The notes: a model not told the origin generated them from the sequence alone. Positions 12,965-24,119 are shown, counted from the stretch's first letter. The stretch: 64,000 nucleotides of DNA from Carya illinoinensis (GCF_018687715.1 NC_056755.1:14834001-14898000); one strand, 5' to 3'. Translations and numbers: made by a program.

Positions 12965-13060
<96 letters not shown>

Positions 13061-13623
13061 ACCGAGACTCTGTGATTATGTTGGCTTTCTTCCATGGCTT
13101 AACCTCAATGGAAGGGGGACGTGAAGTTTGGTGCTTTCTGTTGGCTTTTTTCCAGTAATCTCTTCACGTTGTAAATGCTTGGATGTGTGCCATACCTTTC
13201 TTGAATCTGTGATGATCGAAAATATTATGCATCTGTTGGCCGATTGTTTTGGTTGATTGTGTAAACTAAACCTGGTTGAACTTCTTATTTTTTGACTATT
13301 CTGGACCTTTGGTTGAAGATTGGTTTAATTACACCGAATTTGGTTGCTTTTCATTGTAGATCTTGCTTCTGTTTTTTTTTTTTTTTTTTGGTAACATTGG
13401 TTTCTTTTGTAGGTCTTGGTTTCATGGAATTGTTCTTGGAAGAGAGAGAGAAAAAGGAATAAAAAAAGAATAGAGAAATATTATTTAATAGAATAGAGAT
13501 AGGGATGGGGAATGAGATGTAGGAAGTTTTTAGAAGATGAATAAAATTTAGGGATAAATTTGAGGAAATGTGATTTTGAGTTAAATTATAGGGATGGGGA
13601 TCGGAAACCGGATAAGGATGCTC
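12336..13623 (-). mobile_element. PIF/Harbinger element A, non-autonomous deletion derivative
   Basis: The ends are inverted repeats, GAGCATCCCCAATCGGGT on the left and the complement of GAGCATCCTTATCCGGTTT on the right, flanked by the 3-bp target duplication TAA (12333-12335 and 13624-13626). Its right 190 bp is the reverse complement of the left end of element B (15706-15895), and its left end resembles the right end of B (27240-27433). It is therefore the same family in opposite orientation with the transposase and Myb genes deleted. It contains a 92-bp CT run. It sits about 380 bp past the OSCA stop codon. Confidence 0.88.
12966..13057. repeat. (CT)46 microsatellite
   Basis: An uninterrupted 92-bp CT dinucleotide run inside Harbinger element A. 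It explains the long Ser-Leu and Arg-Glu repeat ORFs that overlap it on both strands, which are not genes. Confidence 0.98.
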
Positions 13624-14081
13624 TAATAATTATGATACGCATGCAAGTGAGATGATCTAAAACACTATCTCACCCAATCTTTAATGAAAAAAATATAATT
13701 GCAAGCATAATTGTACACTAATTTGTGCACTAATATGATGTGATTGGTCAAAAAGTAGATTTTATTGAAAATAGTGTTAATTTAAATTTTAAGTATGAAT
13801 AAATCAGTATTGGTACACAGATTAATGTGCCACTATGCTTGTATGTAGCAAAACTCATCTTTAATATACTTTGCTGAACGTGTGTAAGGACCTTTAAGGG
13901 GAGGAAAATGTAAGGGAAATTGTAGAGGTGGTTTTTTCCTGGGGAGGCGCTGGAGCCGCGATGGGTGCCTTTCACTATTTTACACTGACCAATCATTAGA
14001 AAATAAATAGGGCTCTAACAAAATTAACAATATAATTTCATGCAGTGAATCTGCATTAATTTCGTCTCCTTCCCCCCGCAC

Positions 14082-14083
<2 letters not shown>

Positions 14084-14124
<41 letters not shown>
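14084..14124. repeat. CT microsatellite
   Basis: 41-bp CT run followed by CAAG. Confidence 0.95.
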
Positions 14125-14128
<4 letters not shown>

Positions 14129-14866
14129 AAAATCGAGCTCTCATAATTGTTTAGAATAGAATGAATGTAGTGTATAAGAGCTCTAAGATTTCTGAACATC
14201 AGCCTACCAAAAATGGATGATAAAAAATTGTCTTCAGCTTGACATTCTAGCAGCTATGAGGTCTTCTTCGTAGCTATGGATTTAACCAGCCTTCCTCTCT
14301 CCGCCTATTATAGTCCCACTCCACCGCAACAACCGTCATCTATTGGGCTTCATTTCGGCAAAACATTAGCCTTCATTTCTACATCTCACTCCATTGCAAC
14401 AACAACTATTCTTGTTGAGTATCATTTGAGCATAATGTTTCGGCGATTGATGGATGATTTTCTGTGATTAAAATAATTGAAAAGGCAAAAATCAACAAAC
14501 TCAACTTAGTGGGATCAACTTCACTGACGAAATCTGGCAAGCCCAAACTGTTGGCTAAATCTTATTTTAGGCATAATAAATTTCTCTTCCCGCTTTTATT
14601 CATAGCGCGCGAGCCTCTCTTTTGTTTTCTGTTTTTTCTCTTTCTCGGTTCTTTTTTCCACCAAAGCGTAGCAATGGCATTGAGTCGCATAGACAAGGAA
14701 GAAACTGGCGGGCCTCTCGCAATTCTCTCCTTCCTCTCATTGTAGTGCAGTTTGGACACACCCAAGGTCGTGGGTTCCTTTGCTCTCCCATTCCACAACC
14801 ATTTTTCAACGCATCCATTCGTTTTGTTTTTTTTTCTTTTAATTTTTAGTCAATTAATTTGGCACG

Positions 14867-14870
<4 letters not shown>

Positions 14871-14905
<35 letters not shown>
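14871..14905. repeat. CT microsatellite
   Basis: 35-bp CT run followed by CAAG, similar in context to the run at 14084-14124. Confidence 0.95.
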
Positions 14906-14908
<3 letters not shown>

Positions 14909-15023
14909 CTTTGTTATGGCCGCCTGAACTTCTTCTATGTCTGAAAATTTTCAATTATAGGTTATGCAAAGTGGAGCTTCGTTTTTTATTATGTTTTTAT
15001 TTCTCTTGTTCTTATGGGTTTAG

Positions 15024-15655
15024 CTTAAGGGTAGCAATTTGTTACACAACCCGTTAACCCAACACGAACACGACATGATAATAGCAGGTTAGGGTTTAGT
15101 TTTAATGTGTTCGGGTCAAAACGGGTTGACCCGTTAAGACACAATTGCTTAACGGGTTGATAACGGGTCAACCCGTTTTGACCCGTTATAACCTGTTATG
15201 ACACGTTAAGAAAGTCAAAATTATAATTATACCCTTCTAACCAAAAGTAAAATTATTAGAATTTTAATTTCGATATTTTTATTGTTTAGATTGTAATTTT
15301 AAACTTGTAGTTATTTTTATAATTTTTATAGATATTGTGATTTTAACATTTACAGAAAATTATGTTAAATTTAATTAAGTCAAACAGGTTAATTTCAGGT
15401 CTATTCAACTCATTTATATACACAATTTGAAATGGGTCGTATTGTGTCATGTCAACCTATTTAGTAATATTCATTAATGGGTCAAAACGGGTTGATACGA
15501 TACGACACGTTATGTTAGTGGGTCGTGTTAGGGTTTGAGATTTTGACACGATAAGCTTAACGGGTCGGGTTAGGGTTTACCTATATAGTATAATATATAT
15601 ACTTTGACACGACACGAACACGACCCGTTAACACGATTTGACACCTCTAGACTTT
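15024..15655. mobile_element. Non-coding repeat element rich in ACGGGT / ACCCGT words
   Basis: The block carries many copies of AACGGGT and its complement ACCCGTT, with ACACGAACACGAC near both ends and a TTGACACCTCTAG-like right edge. The words occur in both orientations, so the element can fold on itself. I recognise this word set as a common plant non-autonomous repeat but cannot assign a superfamily, and no clear target duplication was found. Confidence 0.6.
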
Positions 15656-16169
15656 AGCTCAATCCGTTTCTAGTTGAATTTTTCGCTTTCAAACACAGAT
15701 TCTAAGAGCATCCCCATTCAGTTTTACATCTCATCCCTATAATTTAACTCAAATACTTATTTCCTCAAATTTATCCCTAAAATTTGTTTATCTTCTAAAA
15801 ACCTCCTACATCTCATTCCCAATCTCTATCTCTATTCTTTTAAATAATATTTCTCTATTCTTTTTTTATTACTTTTTTCTCTCTCTTCCATTTACAATCT
15901 TAACTACTAACTCTTTTGTCTTATTATCTTTTTTTTTAAAATATCACTTTCTACTAAATATTTATTGGAGATTTTGACTATCCAATACAGTATTTTTTTT
16001 TTTAAATTGAAATTCGTATTATAAAAATAAATTTTTTTTATTAATTAGTGCATTTTCTAACGTGATGAAAAATTTAATTAGAAGAGTACTCAATATCTCT
16101 AATGAAAAACCGAAAGTCACGTATTGATATAAAATTTTTTAATTGGATGAAATGGTAATATTTCAGCAA

Positions 16170-16320
16170 CTTTTCTTCAACGGAAATATTTTCTGTCCTT
16201 TCTCCAACGGTAATATTTTTTGTTTTTTCTCCAACGGTAAATTTATTTATCTTTTCTCCAACGGTAACTTTTTTTGTCTTCTCTCAAACAATAACATTTT
16301 TACTCCTATGTGTAACGATA
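16170..16320 (+). repeat. Subterminal tandem repeat, left side of Harbinger B
   Basis: TTCTCCAACGGTAA recurs about every 30 bp with spacers rich in T, upstream of the transposase. The same array is present in element C at about 58010-58145. It could be transposase or Myb protein binding sites or part of the promoter; that role is inferred. Confidence 0.75.
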
Positions 16321-16333
16321 GGAGTAATTCCTC

Positions 16334-16341
16334 TATAAATA
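16334..16341 (+). promoter_or_regulatory. TATA box of the Harbinger B transposase gene
   Basis: TATAAATA lies 76 bp upstream of the transposase ATG, after the subterminal repeat array. In element C the corresponding site is degraded. Confidence 0.55.
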
Positions 16342-16416
16342 TGCAAACTCAAGCCTCATTTCCTCTATAGAACCAAACTTCTATTGTATCCTTTGATCTT
16401 CTACTCCTTTCATCAA

Positions 16417-17652
16417 ATGGCTCGTACTTTCTTTCGCAAATTATTGACATACGTATCCTCTGAAGATGATAGCGATGTTCAAAACATGGAGGTTGATGGA
16501 CAATCATCGAGGCGACGTGGTAATAGCCAACGTCATAAGTTTATTCGACGTGATCATGTTCAGGGACACGAGCGCCTATTTCGTGATTACTTTGCTGAAA
16601 ATCCAGTATATCCCTCGAATCTATTTCAAAGGAGATTTCGGATGAGTCGTCCCCTATTTCTTCGTATTCTAAATGAAGTAGAGTCTTACGACCTGTACTT
16701 CGTCCAGAGAAAAGATAATGCCGGCCGACTCGGTTTATCTTGTATGCAAAAAATCACCGCAGCACTTAGAATGCTGGCATATGGGGTTACTGGAGATTTT
16801 ATGGATGAATACATACGTATTGGTGAAAGCACTGCAATGGAGAGCCTAAACAAATTTACTGAGACAGTAGTAACTGTTTTTTCAAAAGAATATCTAAGGT
16901 CTTCAACTACTAATGATATAGGCCGATTGCTTGCAGTTGGTGAACAACGAGGATTCCCAGGAATGTTGGGAAGCATTGATTGCATGCATTGGAAGTAGAA
17001 AAATTGTCCCGCAACTTGGAAAGGTATGTACTCCGGCCACATCCGTAAGCCAACTATTATTTTAGAAGCAGTTGCTTCATATGATCTCTGGATATGGCAT
17101 GCATTTTTTGGTATGCCCGGTTCACATAACGATATTAATGTGCTAGAGAGATTTTTTATTTTTACGGAACTTGCCCAAGGGCGTGCTCCTCCAGTCAATT
17201 ACACTATTAATGGCAATGACTATACTATGGGCTATTACCTTGCGGACGGTATTTATCCCAAGTGGCGAACTTTTGTGAAGACGATTCCATCACCACGTGG
17301 GAATAAGAAGAAAAATTTTGTGAAAGCACAAGAATCCGCAAGGAAAGATGTCGAGCGTGCATTCGGGGTACTTCAACAACGATTTGCTATCATTCGTGGA
17401 CCTTCCCGAATGTTTAAAGTAAAGGAACTAACGAATATAATGAAAGCATGTGTTATTCTACATAATATGATAATTGAGGACGAGCGTGATGATAGTGAGA
17501 GTCTGAACATTGAATATGATCAATTTGATGATAATCTCCCTGAATTGTCGCGCAATCATACAACTGAGCTTACGGACTTCATCCAGCGTCATCATGATAT
17601 TAGAGACAGTTCGGCACATCATCAGCTTCAAGAAGATCTAATTGAACATTAA
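16417..17652 (+). pseudogene. HARBI1-like DDE transposase of Harbinger B, one nonsense codon
   Basis: The single frame is 411 codons from ATG (MARTFFRK) to TAA, with one TAG at 16996-16998 after SIDCMHWK. It shows the DDE_Tnp_4 nuclease fold signatures: first Asp in GSIDCMHW (about residue 188), second in PGSHNDINVLER (about 239), and the Glu in KDVERAFGVLQQRF (about 313). It also has the helix-turn-helix-like FRMSRPLFLRILNEVE and KITAALRMLAYG before them. Such proteins cut and join element ends in the nucleus together with the Myb-like partner. Everything but the stop looks intact, so the loss is recent. The more decayed relative in element C has a sense-coding context elsewhere but is full of other breaks. 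Confidence 0.92.
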
Positions 17653-17944
17653 TGGCTTTTATATTCACAACATTAGTCAGGGTTGCTTTAGATTTTATTA
17701 TTTCCTTAATGTAATTGGTGACCTATGTTTAAGTTAATCTGATTTGTATTTGTATTTCGTTATTGTTATCAATTTCCCGAATATATTAATGGTAATCAAG
17801 TTTGTTTCTGAAAATGTCATTGAGTCATTAATTGCACAACCCTATCATACTTCCCATATTATCAAATACAAAAAAGATTAATTACATGTATTTTTACACA
17901 TATAATTGTTACAAACATAAAATAAGAAATCAAATACAAAATAA
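17653..17944 (+). other. Space between the convergent Harbinger B genes
   Basis: About 290 bp of AT-rich sequence holds the 3' ends of the transposase (+) and the Myb-like gene (-). No further feature is seen. Confidence 0.5.
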
Positions 17945-18125
17945 TCAATCCAAATTGTCGGACCGACTACGTCTCACCATGACCTCCCTCTGGAGTTGCT
18001 GAAAAAACTGCCGCTGCAATTCTGGAATGACACTCACATCCATCATCATAATGCGCTGATCTAATTCCTTCTTCGCGAGCTCCACTTTCTCAGCCTCCAA
18101 CCGCAGCCGTTCGTCTTCTTGACGT
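17945..18125 (-). pseudogene. C-terminal piece of the Harbinger B Myb/SANT-like gene
   Basis: Read on the minus strand this gives RQEDERLRLEAEKVELAKKE, then a RIMMMDVSVIPELQRQFF segment, and ends in SDNLD and a stop. It is a charged, helical, coiled-coil-like tail. It continues in frame from the piece that ends at 24138-24146 once the insertion is disregarded, sharing the 9-bp ACGTCAAGA at the break. It shows that the insert split one gene. Confidence 0.8.
18117..18125 (+). repeat. Left copy of a 9-bp direct repeat flanking the insertion
   Basis: TCTTGACGT here is repeated at 24138-24146. In the related element C the same point reads CTCTTGACAG and is uninterrupted, so one copy is ancestral and the other arose with the insertion. 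Confidence 0.85.
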
Positions 18126-18128
18126 TAT

Positions 18129-20431
18129 TTAAGGAGCAGTCCACTGAACAGTGGTGCATTAGTAGGCAAGTTCGTCAACTTGGACTTCAGGTCATATGTC
18201 AGGTTTTTGAACTGGATGCCTGCTGCATTGAAAATGCCAGAACCTGAGCTAATTGACCATGCAGGGTTGGATTCTGCTGTTTACTTGAGGATCTACTTAG
18301 TCGGGTACTCTCTTAAAGATCATTTCTCGATCAATAGCTTGCATGGCCTGCTATGTTGGAATTTGAGTGTCCTTTCTATAGTCTAATAGTCATTCTACGT
18401 TTTAACTGAATATCTCTCTTTGCTTCAGACTTTTGTTTGTTATTGTGTTCTCTAGGACTGATTCTACCATTTCTGCTGTCAAAGTGCAGGCTAAAAATTT
18501 TTGTTCCTATTACATTCCTGGCTTTCGCAATCATGGTACCTGTTAATTGGACCAATGGCACCTTGGAGCACTCGAATTTAACTTATAGTGACATAGATAA
18601 GCTTTCTATTTCAAATATCCCAATTGGATCTGATAGGTATGCAGAATTTTCCATCGCTATCCTGATCAAATATTGTACATAAACTTTTGTTCAAAGTAGC
18701 TGTCCTATCCTACAATTTTCACTTATTAGTAATGAATCTTCTCCTCTTGATGTTTTGCATTAGAAATTGTAACGTTATTGAAATGTATCTCAATTCAAAG
18801 TTATATGACCTTTTTTCGCAAGTCCATATGAAATTTGAATGATGTGACTGGGTCAGTAAGTTTGATACATATATTTACTGTCCTTCTCAGAATGTAACAT
18901 ATAAATCCACTATCATCTGACCATTAGGTCGGTCGTCGATTTTTTTTTCTCATTCTAATGACTGCCTCTTTTTTGGGTAAAGACTATAAAAGATACTAGA
19001 TATTCTACTACTCGTATTTTCTCAACAACATTTAATATAAATGGGAAACTAGTGTACTGGGTTATAGAGTGGACAATGAAGCATGCATACATTTGGCCTA
19101 CTCTGCAATAACATTCCACTCTCCCGTGAAACCTTTCAATTAATGGTCAAAGTTATTTGTTGCAGATTTTGGACTCATTTGGTAATGGCTTATGCTTTTA
19201 GCTTCTGGGCATGCTATGTTTTGAAAAAGGAGTATGCAATAGTTGCATTGATGAGGTTACATTTTCTCGCATCAGAACAACGGCGCCCCGATCAGTTTAC
19301 AGTAAGCTCAAACATATTGTATCATCAAATTGTGTGATATGGGTTGTCAGGCCAACCTCTTCTAGCACGATATTTAAGTAATGTCATCTGAATGGGTGAG
19401 GTAGGGCTGGTCTGGGGGGTATTGGCCAAGAAAATGTAATTTTTGTTAGCAGTGATCCCTTTACAATTTTTTTTTTTTTTTTGGTTAGAAATGATCCCTT
19501 TACATAGTCGTAGGTAAATATGAAAAGGGTATAAATGGATACACACTCTCAAGTATTTTACCCTTTCCGTATTCTATCTTATGTACACAGAATTCAATCA
19601 CTTTGAGCAGTCTCGAGGGACAGATTAAGGGAACAATCGAATTAGTCAGATGTTGGATGTCTATAATTTTTTTTTGTAAGTTAAAATGTTTGCGTTGACC
19701 CTTATATGGCACCCATGCGGCTCGAGGACGTGAATCCATGGTTGAGGAATAAGACATTGTTGATTTGCTGTTGTAAACTAATCAAGAGCGTGAATATCAA
19801 GGATAAGGGTAGAGGGGTGAAGATTGAAGAAGATTCAAGTGGTGCAATCCTCTGGTTAAGATTTGAGGGCTTAATTTGTGAAGGGATCAAAAAACATGTT
19901 ATCATAGAAGGGCAGTTCACTAGGCTGAAAATATAAGTTCCAGCCAGTTGGCAATTAGGCCAGATGGCACGTTGTCATCAATTGTAATTTCTATCATACT
20001 TAAACGAGTAAAGTAGATGGTAGGGTTATACTGCTACAGTTATTTGAAGTTGGGGTGTCAATTGAACCAAATGAGTGTCCAATGGGGACTTCGCATGAGG
20101 AGATAGTTTCAGGCAATAAAATGTAATTCACCGGTGATGAATTCTCTCTATGAGTGATATACAAATATTGTATGTCTATGCAGCCATTTGAATAGGGTGA
20201 AATGTAATGAGCTAGAACTCATCTATATGGCACGTTTACAGTGGTAACCATCAGTATCATTTGAGTTGAAATGCTTCCAAATTTTGTGGCTACGTTGCTT
20301 CATGTTGAATTTTAATTTTTTTTTCCACGCAGGTACTAGTAAGAAATGTACCACCAGATCCTGATGAGTCAGTTGACGAGCTTGTGGAACACTTTTTTCT
20401 GGTCAACCATGAACACTATCTCACCCATCAG
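18129..20431 (+). pseudogene. OSCA1/CSC1-type channel fragment, exons 1 (partial) to 4
   Basis: Four exons with correct splice sites keep an open frame: 18129-18304, 18490-18636, 19166-19301 and 20333-20431, about 186 residues. The product reads from LRSSPLNSGALVGKFVNL through AGLDSAVYLRIYLVG, LKIFVPITFLAF, SDIDKLSISNIPIGSDR, FWTHLVMAYAFSFWACYVL, RRPDQFTVLVRNVPPDPDES and ends LVNHEHYLTHQ. This is the N-terminal RSN1_TM region and the start of the cytosolic domain. About 45 residues with the start codon are missing, cut at the element junction. The next expected residues, VVYNAN, are exactly where exon 5 starts at 2598, so the two pieces are complementary halves of one gene model. As placed, it has no start codon and no C-terminal half. 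No disabling mutation is seen. Confidence 0.9.
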
Positions 20432-21217
20432 GTTTGATGCTGCAATATTTCTGCATACAAGCGGATACAATGAACGAACGAACTCTCATGGAATACATGA
20501 ATACATTTGCTCACACACACGGATACGTGCATATGAACTAGAAAAAAATTGAGAAGATCTGCATATCTTCGTAGATGCATATGCCCATATAGAGAGACAC
20601 ATACATCCCTGCGTTTGATAATGAAGGTACAAACATAGTTTGAAGTGTTGTTAGAGTCTACATGCATAAATAATTCTAATGAATGGCGATTTTGTTGCCT
20701 GCACATGTTCACGATTCCAATTTTTAGGAACTTGGTTTGCATCTTCATCTCAAGGATGGTAGTGGGGTCGGTGTGATATGCGTATAGAGTGGGGTTATAG
20801 TCATTACTATGGTTTGATATACATCATTCTATCCGATACTCCTAACAAAGAAAACTGACTGGTAATGGTCGATGTTACTGAGATCCTCTATATTTTTAGA
20901 CCCTCTCAATTCATTGTAGTGCTTCTGAGTTTGCCAAGTTTAGAGTTCACCTTCACAATTTTGTTTCTGAGCCATTTGAGGTATTAGCTCAAGCATATAG
21001 ATGGTAGGCACATTTTTTAGGCTTGGCTGCTTTCTTTTCCTGATAAGTAATAAAAATATCACCCGCGCTGCACAGAAGGGACAATCCATGTTACACAGGA
21101 TTTAAGAGAGACATTCATCTAGGCAGAGGAAAAGATACAAGAAACTCATGAACATTCAAACGCCTGAAAGTCAAAGAAGGTTCTTTTGGCTTCTTTATAC
21201 ATATCCATTAAACAATC
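20432..21217 (+). other. Intron 4 remainder of the OSCA fragment, up to the Copia LTR
   Basis: About 790 bp of single-copy-looking intron sequence starting with the GTTTGATG donor. No gene or repeat was recognised. It ends with CAATC, the target duplication of the Copia insertion. Confidence 0.6.
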
Positions 21218-21544
21218 TGTAACAGAATGAAGGAAAACGACGAGAGTGCTCAGAGAGCATGAGGCATGGAATTCTGGAAAGGTGCTCTGTTATTCTATTG
21301 TATACTGTGCACGATACAAGCAGGTACTTATACACATATTGCCTAACAAACTAACCGACTTACATACTAAAAAATAGAAGGCATCTTAATATGGAAATAT
21401 GTTCAAATAATAATGAAAAGAATATTCAACATAATAAAGGAGAAGTGTAGCGTAGCTGGTCATCCTTCTTCAGACTTTAGTATTTCTTCTAAACGGCATG
21501 TAGCTATATAGGTGGATGACGACCTGCAGCTTCATTATGTAATA
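21218..21544 (-). repeat. 3' LTR of the Copia A copy
   Basis: 327 bp, about 97 percent identical to 2152-2478, preceded on the outside by CAATC (21213-21217). On the inside, the minus-strand G-run next to TATTACA is the polypurine tract that primes plus-strand synthesis. Confidence 0.92.
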
Positions 21545-23987
21545 GCCCCCCGCAAGATGAAGAATAGAGATTCACTACTCCCATCTTGGATAAATGTCTT
21601 TGTAGAAGATAAGAAGGCAACGCCTTTGTAAAGATGTCAGCTAGCTGGTATTGGGATGCAATATGAGCTGTGGTGACAGCTCCTTCTTGAATTTTATCCC
21701 TTATTAGGTGACAATCCAACTCAATATGCTTAGTCCGTTCATGGAAGACCGGATTGGCAGCTATGTGTAGAGCGGCTTAGTTGTCACAATAAAGTACTGC
21801 AGCTTGTGGATGTGGAATTCTAAGATCAGAAAGTAAGTAGCGCAACCAAGTAAGTTCGGAACAAATGGCTGCCATGGAATGGTACTTGGCTTCAGCTGAT
21901 GAACGAGATACTACAGTTTGCTTTTTTGTTTTCCAAGAAACAAGGGAATCACCAAGAAGGATACACTATCCGGTAGTAGATCGACGAGTGTCAGGGCATG
22001 AAACCCAATACGAGTCACAATAGGCTTTGAGCTGAAGTTGAGAGGTAGATGGCAGCAAAATACCTTGTCCCGGGGCAGCTTTGATATATCTCAGCACTTT
22101 GTGAACAATGACAGAGTGTTCAGTCCTTGGGTTGTCCATAAATTGACTAAGGAGTTGCACAACATAGCATAAATCAGGCCGAGTGAGGGTGAGATACAAT
22201 AAGCGACCAATGAGCCTTCTATAAGAGCTGGGATCTGAAATGGGGTCGCCAGAATCCTTGCTCAACTTAAAATTCTGGTTAATGGGCAGCTTGGTGGGTT
22301 TGCTGCCAAGGGTTCTTGAGTCAGCCAAAATATCCAATGCATATTTGCGTTGGCATATGTGAATTCCTTTAGAAGATCGAGCAACTTCCAAGCCAAGAAA
22401 ATAGCATAAAGGGCCAAGATCCTTGATCTTAAATTGACTATTAAGGAAAGACTTGAGAGCTGTGATGGTTGTGGAACAATTTCCAGCCACAATAATATCA
22501 TCTACATGGACTAATAAGGCAATAAATGCAGTACCATCAAGCTTGGTAAACAGGCTATAGTCAGCTCTAGATTGCTGAAAACCAAAAGCAATAAGAGATG
22601 AGGAGAATTTTGAGTACCATTATCTTGAGGCTTGCTTAAGGCCATAAAGGCTCTTAAGTAACTTGCATATTTGTTGAGGTCCTCCTTTGTTGTATCCCGG
22701 GGGTTTGCGCATGTAAATTTCCTCTTCTAAATCACCATGGAGAAAAGCGTTGTTAACAACAAATTGATGAAGAAACCATCCTTGAATGGCTGCCACCGAG
22801 AGCAAAACCCGAACTGTCACAAGTTTAGCTACCGGAGAAAAAGTCTCCATGTAATCTATACCCTCTTGTTATGTAAAACCTTTGGCGACAAGTTTTGCCT
22901 TTAATCTCTCAACTGACCCATCAGATTTAAACTTAGTTTTGTATACATACTTGCAGTCAATGGCATCTTTTCCAAGAGGTAAATCAGTGATAATCCAAGT
23001 TCGGTTCTGTTCTAAAGCTTCCAGCTCAATATTCATGGCCTGACACCAACCAGGGTGTTCCACGGCTTGCTTGTAGGTTTGAGATTCAAACACAGTGGAA
23101 ATGGAAGTGGAAAAAGCACTAAAGGTAGGTGAAAATTTCTGGTAAGAAAGAAATCTTGATAGTGAACAGGGATTACCATTAGGAGGTGCAGAAACCTTGG
23201 ATAACAATTGACCTGCAGCTGAAAATGGGGCCTGGTCACAGTGGAAGTCCTGCAAGTACTGGGGAGCTCTTCTTAATCTAATCGACCTGCGAGGTGGTGG
23301 AGTATTGGATGGGCTTGGGAGTGGTGGAGATGGAGGAGAATTGATGGGAGATGTAGGAGAGGATGTAGTGGGAAGAGATGGTGATATGACTTCTGGGAGG
23401 GCAGTGGGATTGGAGGGTGGATTTGGAGTGGGAAAATCAATATTATTAGGTAAAGGTTGGGAGAAAACAAAGCTGGCATTAGAGGATGTGGTAGAAGGAG
23501 GAATGGGAAAGGATTGAAAAGGGAATATTAACTCATGGAAAATAACATCCCGAGAGATGAAAATAGTTTTGGAGTCAATGTCAAGGAGTTTGTACCCTTT
23601 GGTACCAAAGGGGTAACCAAGAAAAATGCACATGCGACCTCGGGGATCAAATTTTTTTCTACCATGGGAAAGGGTAGAAGCAAAACAAAGGGAACCAAAA
23701 ACTTTGAGGTGAGAATAAGTGGGCGGAATGTGGAATAAAAGTTCAAAAGTAGTTTTGTTATTGAGAAGAGGACTAGGGGTTCTATTTATTAAGTAGGTTG
23801 CTGTCAACATACAATCATTCCAATATGCAAGTGAGAGACCAGCTTGGAGTTTTAAAGCACGAGCCACATTAAGTATGTGTTGGTGCTTTCTCTCAACAAT
23901 TCCATTTTGTTGAGGAGTGGCAACACAAGTGGTGTGATGCACAATTCCTTTGGAGTTAAAAAAAATCTTTCATAAGGAATTCTTTCC
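21545..23987 (-). pseudogene. Copia A copy pol: integrase C-terminus, reverse transcriptase, RNase H; broken
   Basis: On the minus strand, the integrase part starts after a frameshift in a T-run near 23960 and is open from 23942 to 22869 (ATPQQNGIVERKHQH, then YLINRTPSPLL and the KFDPRGRMCIFLGYP motif, then a Pro/Ser-rich linker). RT starts with QNRTWIITDLP and meets a stop after LVAKGFT. It continues at [15 protein letters not shown] and shows [15 protein letters not shown], where the catalytic Asp of the usual [11 protein letters not shown] is Val. The second catalytic site is HVDDII. RNase H follows ([23 protein letters not shown]). Several stops and the lost Asp mean it cannot make an active polyprotein. 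Confidence 0.88.
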
Positions 23988-24119
23988 CATTGTCAGTTCT
24001 CAATATTTTGATTTTCAATTCAAATTGGGTCTCAACAAGATTAGAAAAAGCTTCAATTGTTTTTCTTGTTTCTGATTTACTTTTGAGAAGGTACAACCAT
24101 GTACTTCTAGTGAAATCAT

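Larger units (their letters stand above)
13627..15020. other. Intergenic sequence with microsatellites and a possible small MITE
   Basis: No gene is supported. About 13698-13848 has inverted ends built on GCAAGCATAA and CTATGCTTGTA, a possible 150-bp MITE. CT runs lie at 14084-14124 and 14871-14905; both are followed by TCAAG, so the two blocks may be related copies. Overlapping short ORFs at 14464-15057 have no domain and no splice logic. Confidence 0.6.
21218..24119 (-). mobile_element. Copia A copy, 3' part (integrase to 3' LTR), truncated
   Basis: On the minus strand this runs from the integrase core at 24119 through reverse transcriptase and RNase H to a polypurine tract at about 21545-21556 and a 327-bp LTR. 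It lacks the 5' LTR, gag and protease, which are represented in the window only at 130-2478. The cut at 24119 is the right edge of the captured segment. Confidence 0.9.

Noticed and set aside
12829..13158. Long ORFs on both strands over the CT run (Ser-Leu and Arg-Glu repeats)
   Set aside because: They are produced by the microsatellite; no family features and no conserved flanks.
14464..15057. Cluster of overlapping 60-100 codon ORFs on both strands
   Set aside because: No domains, no conserved splice structure, and partly created by CT runs.
23305..23517. Gly-rich ORF on the + strand
   Set aside because: Antisense shadow of the Pro/Ser-rich linker of the Copia pol on the minus strand.
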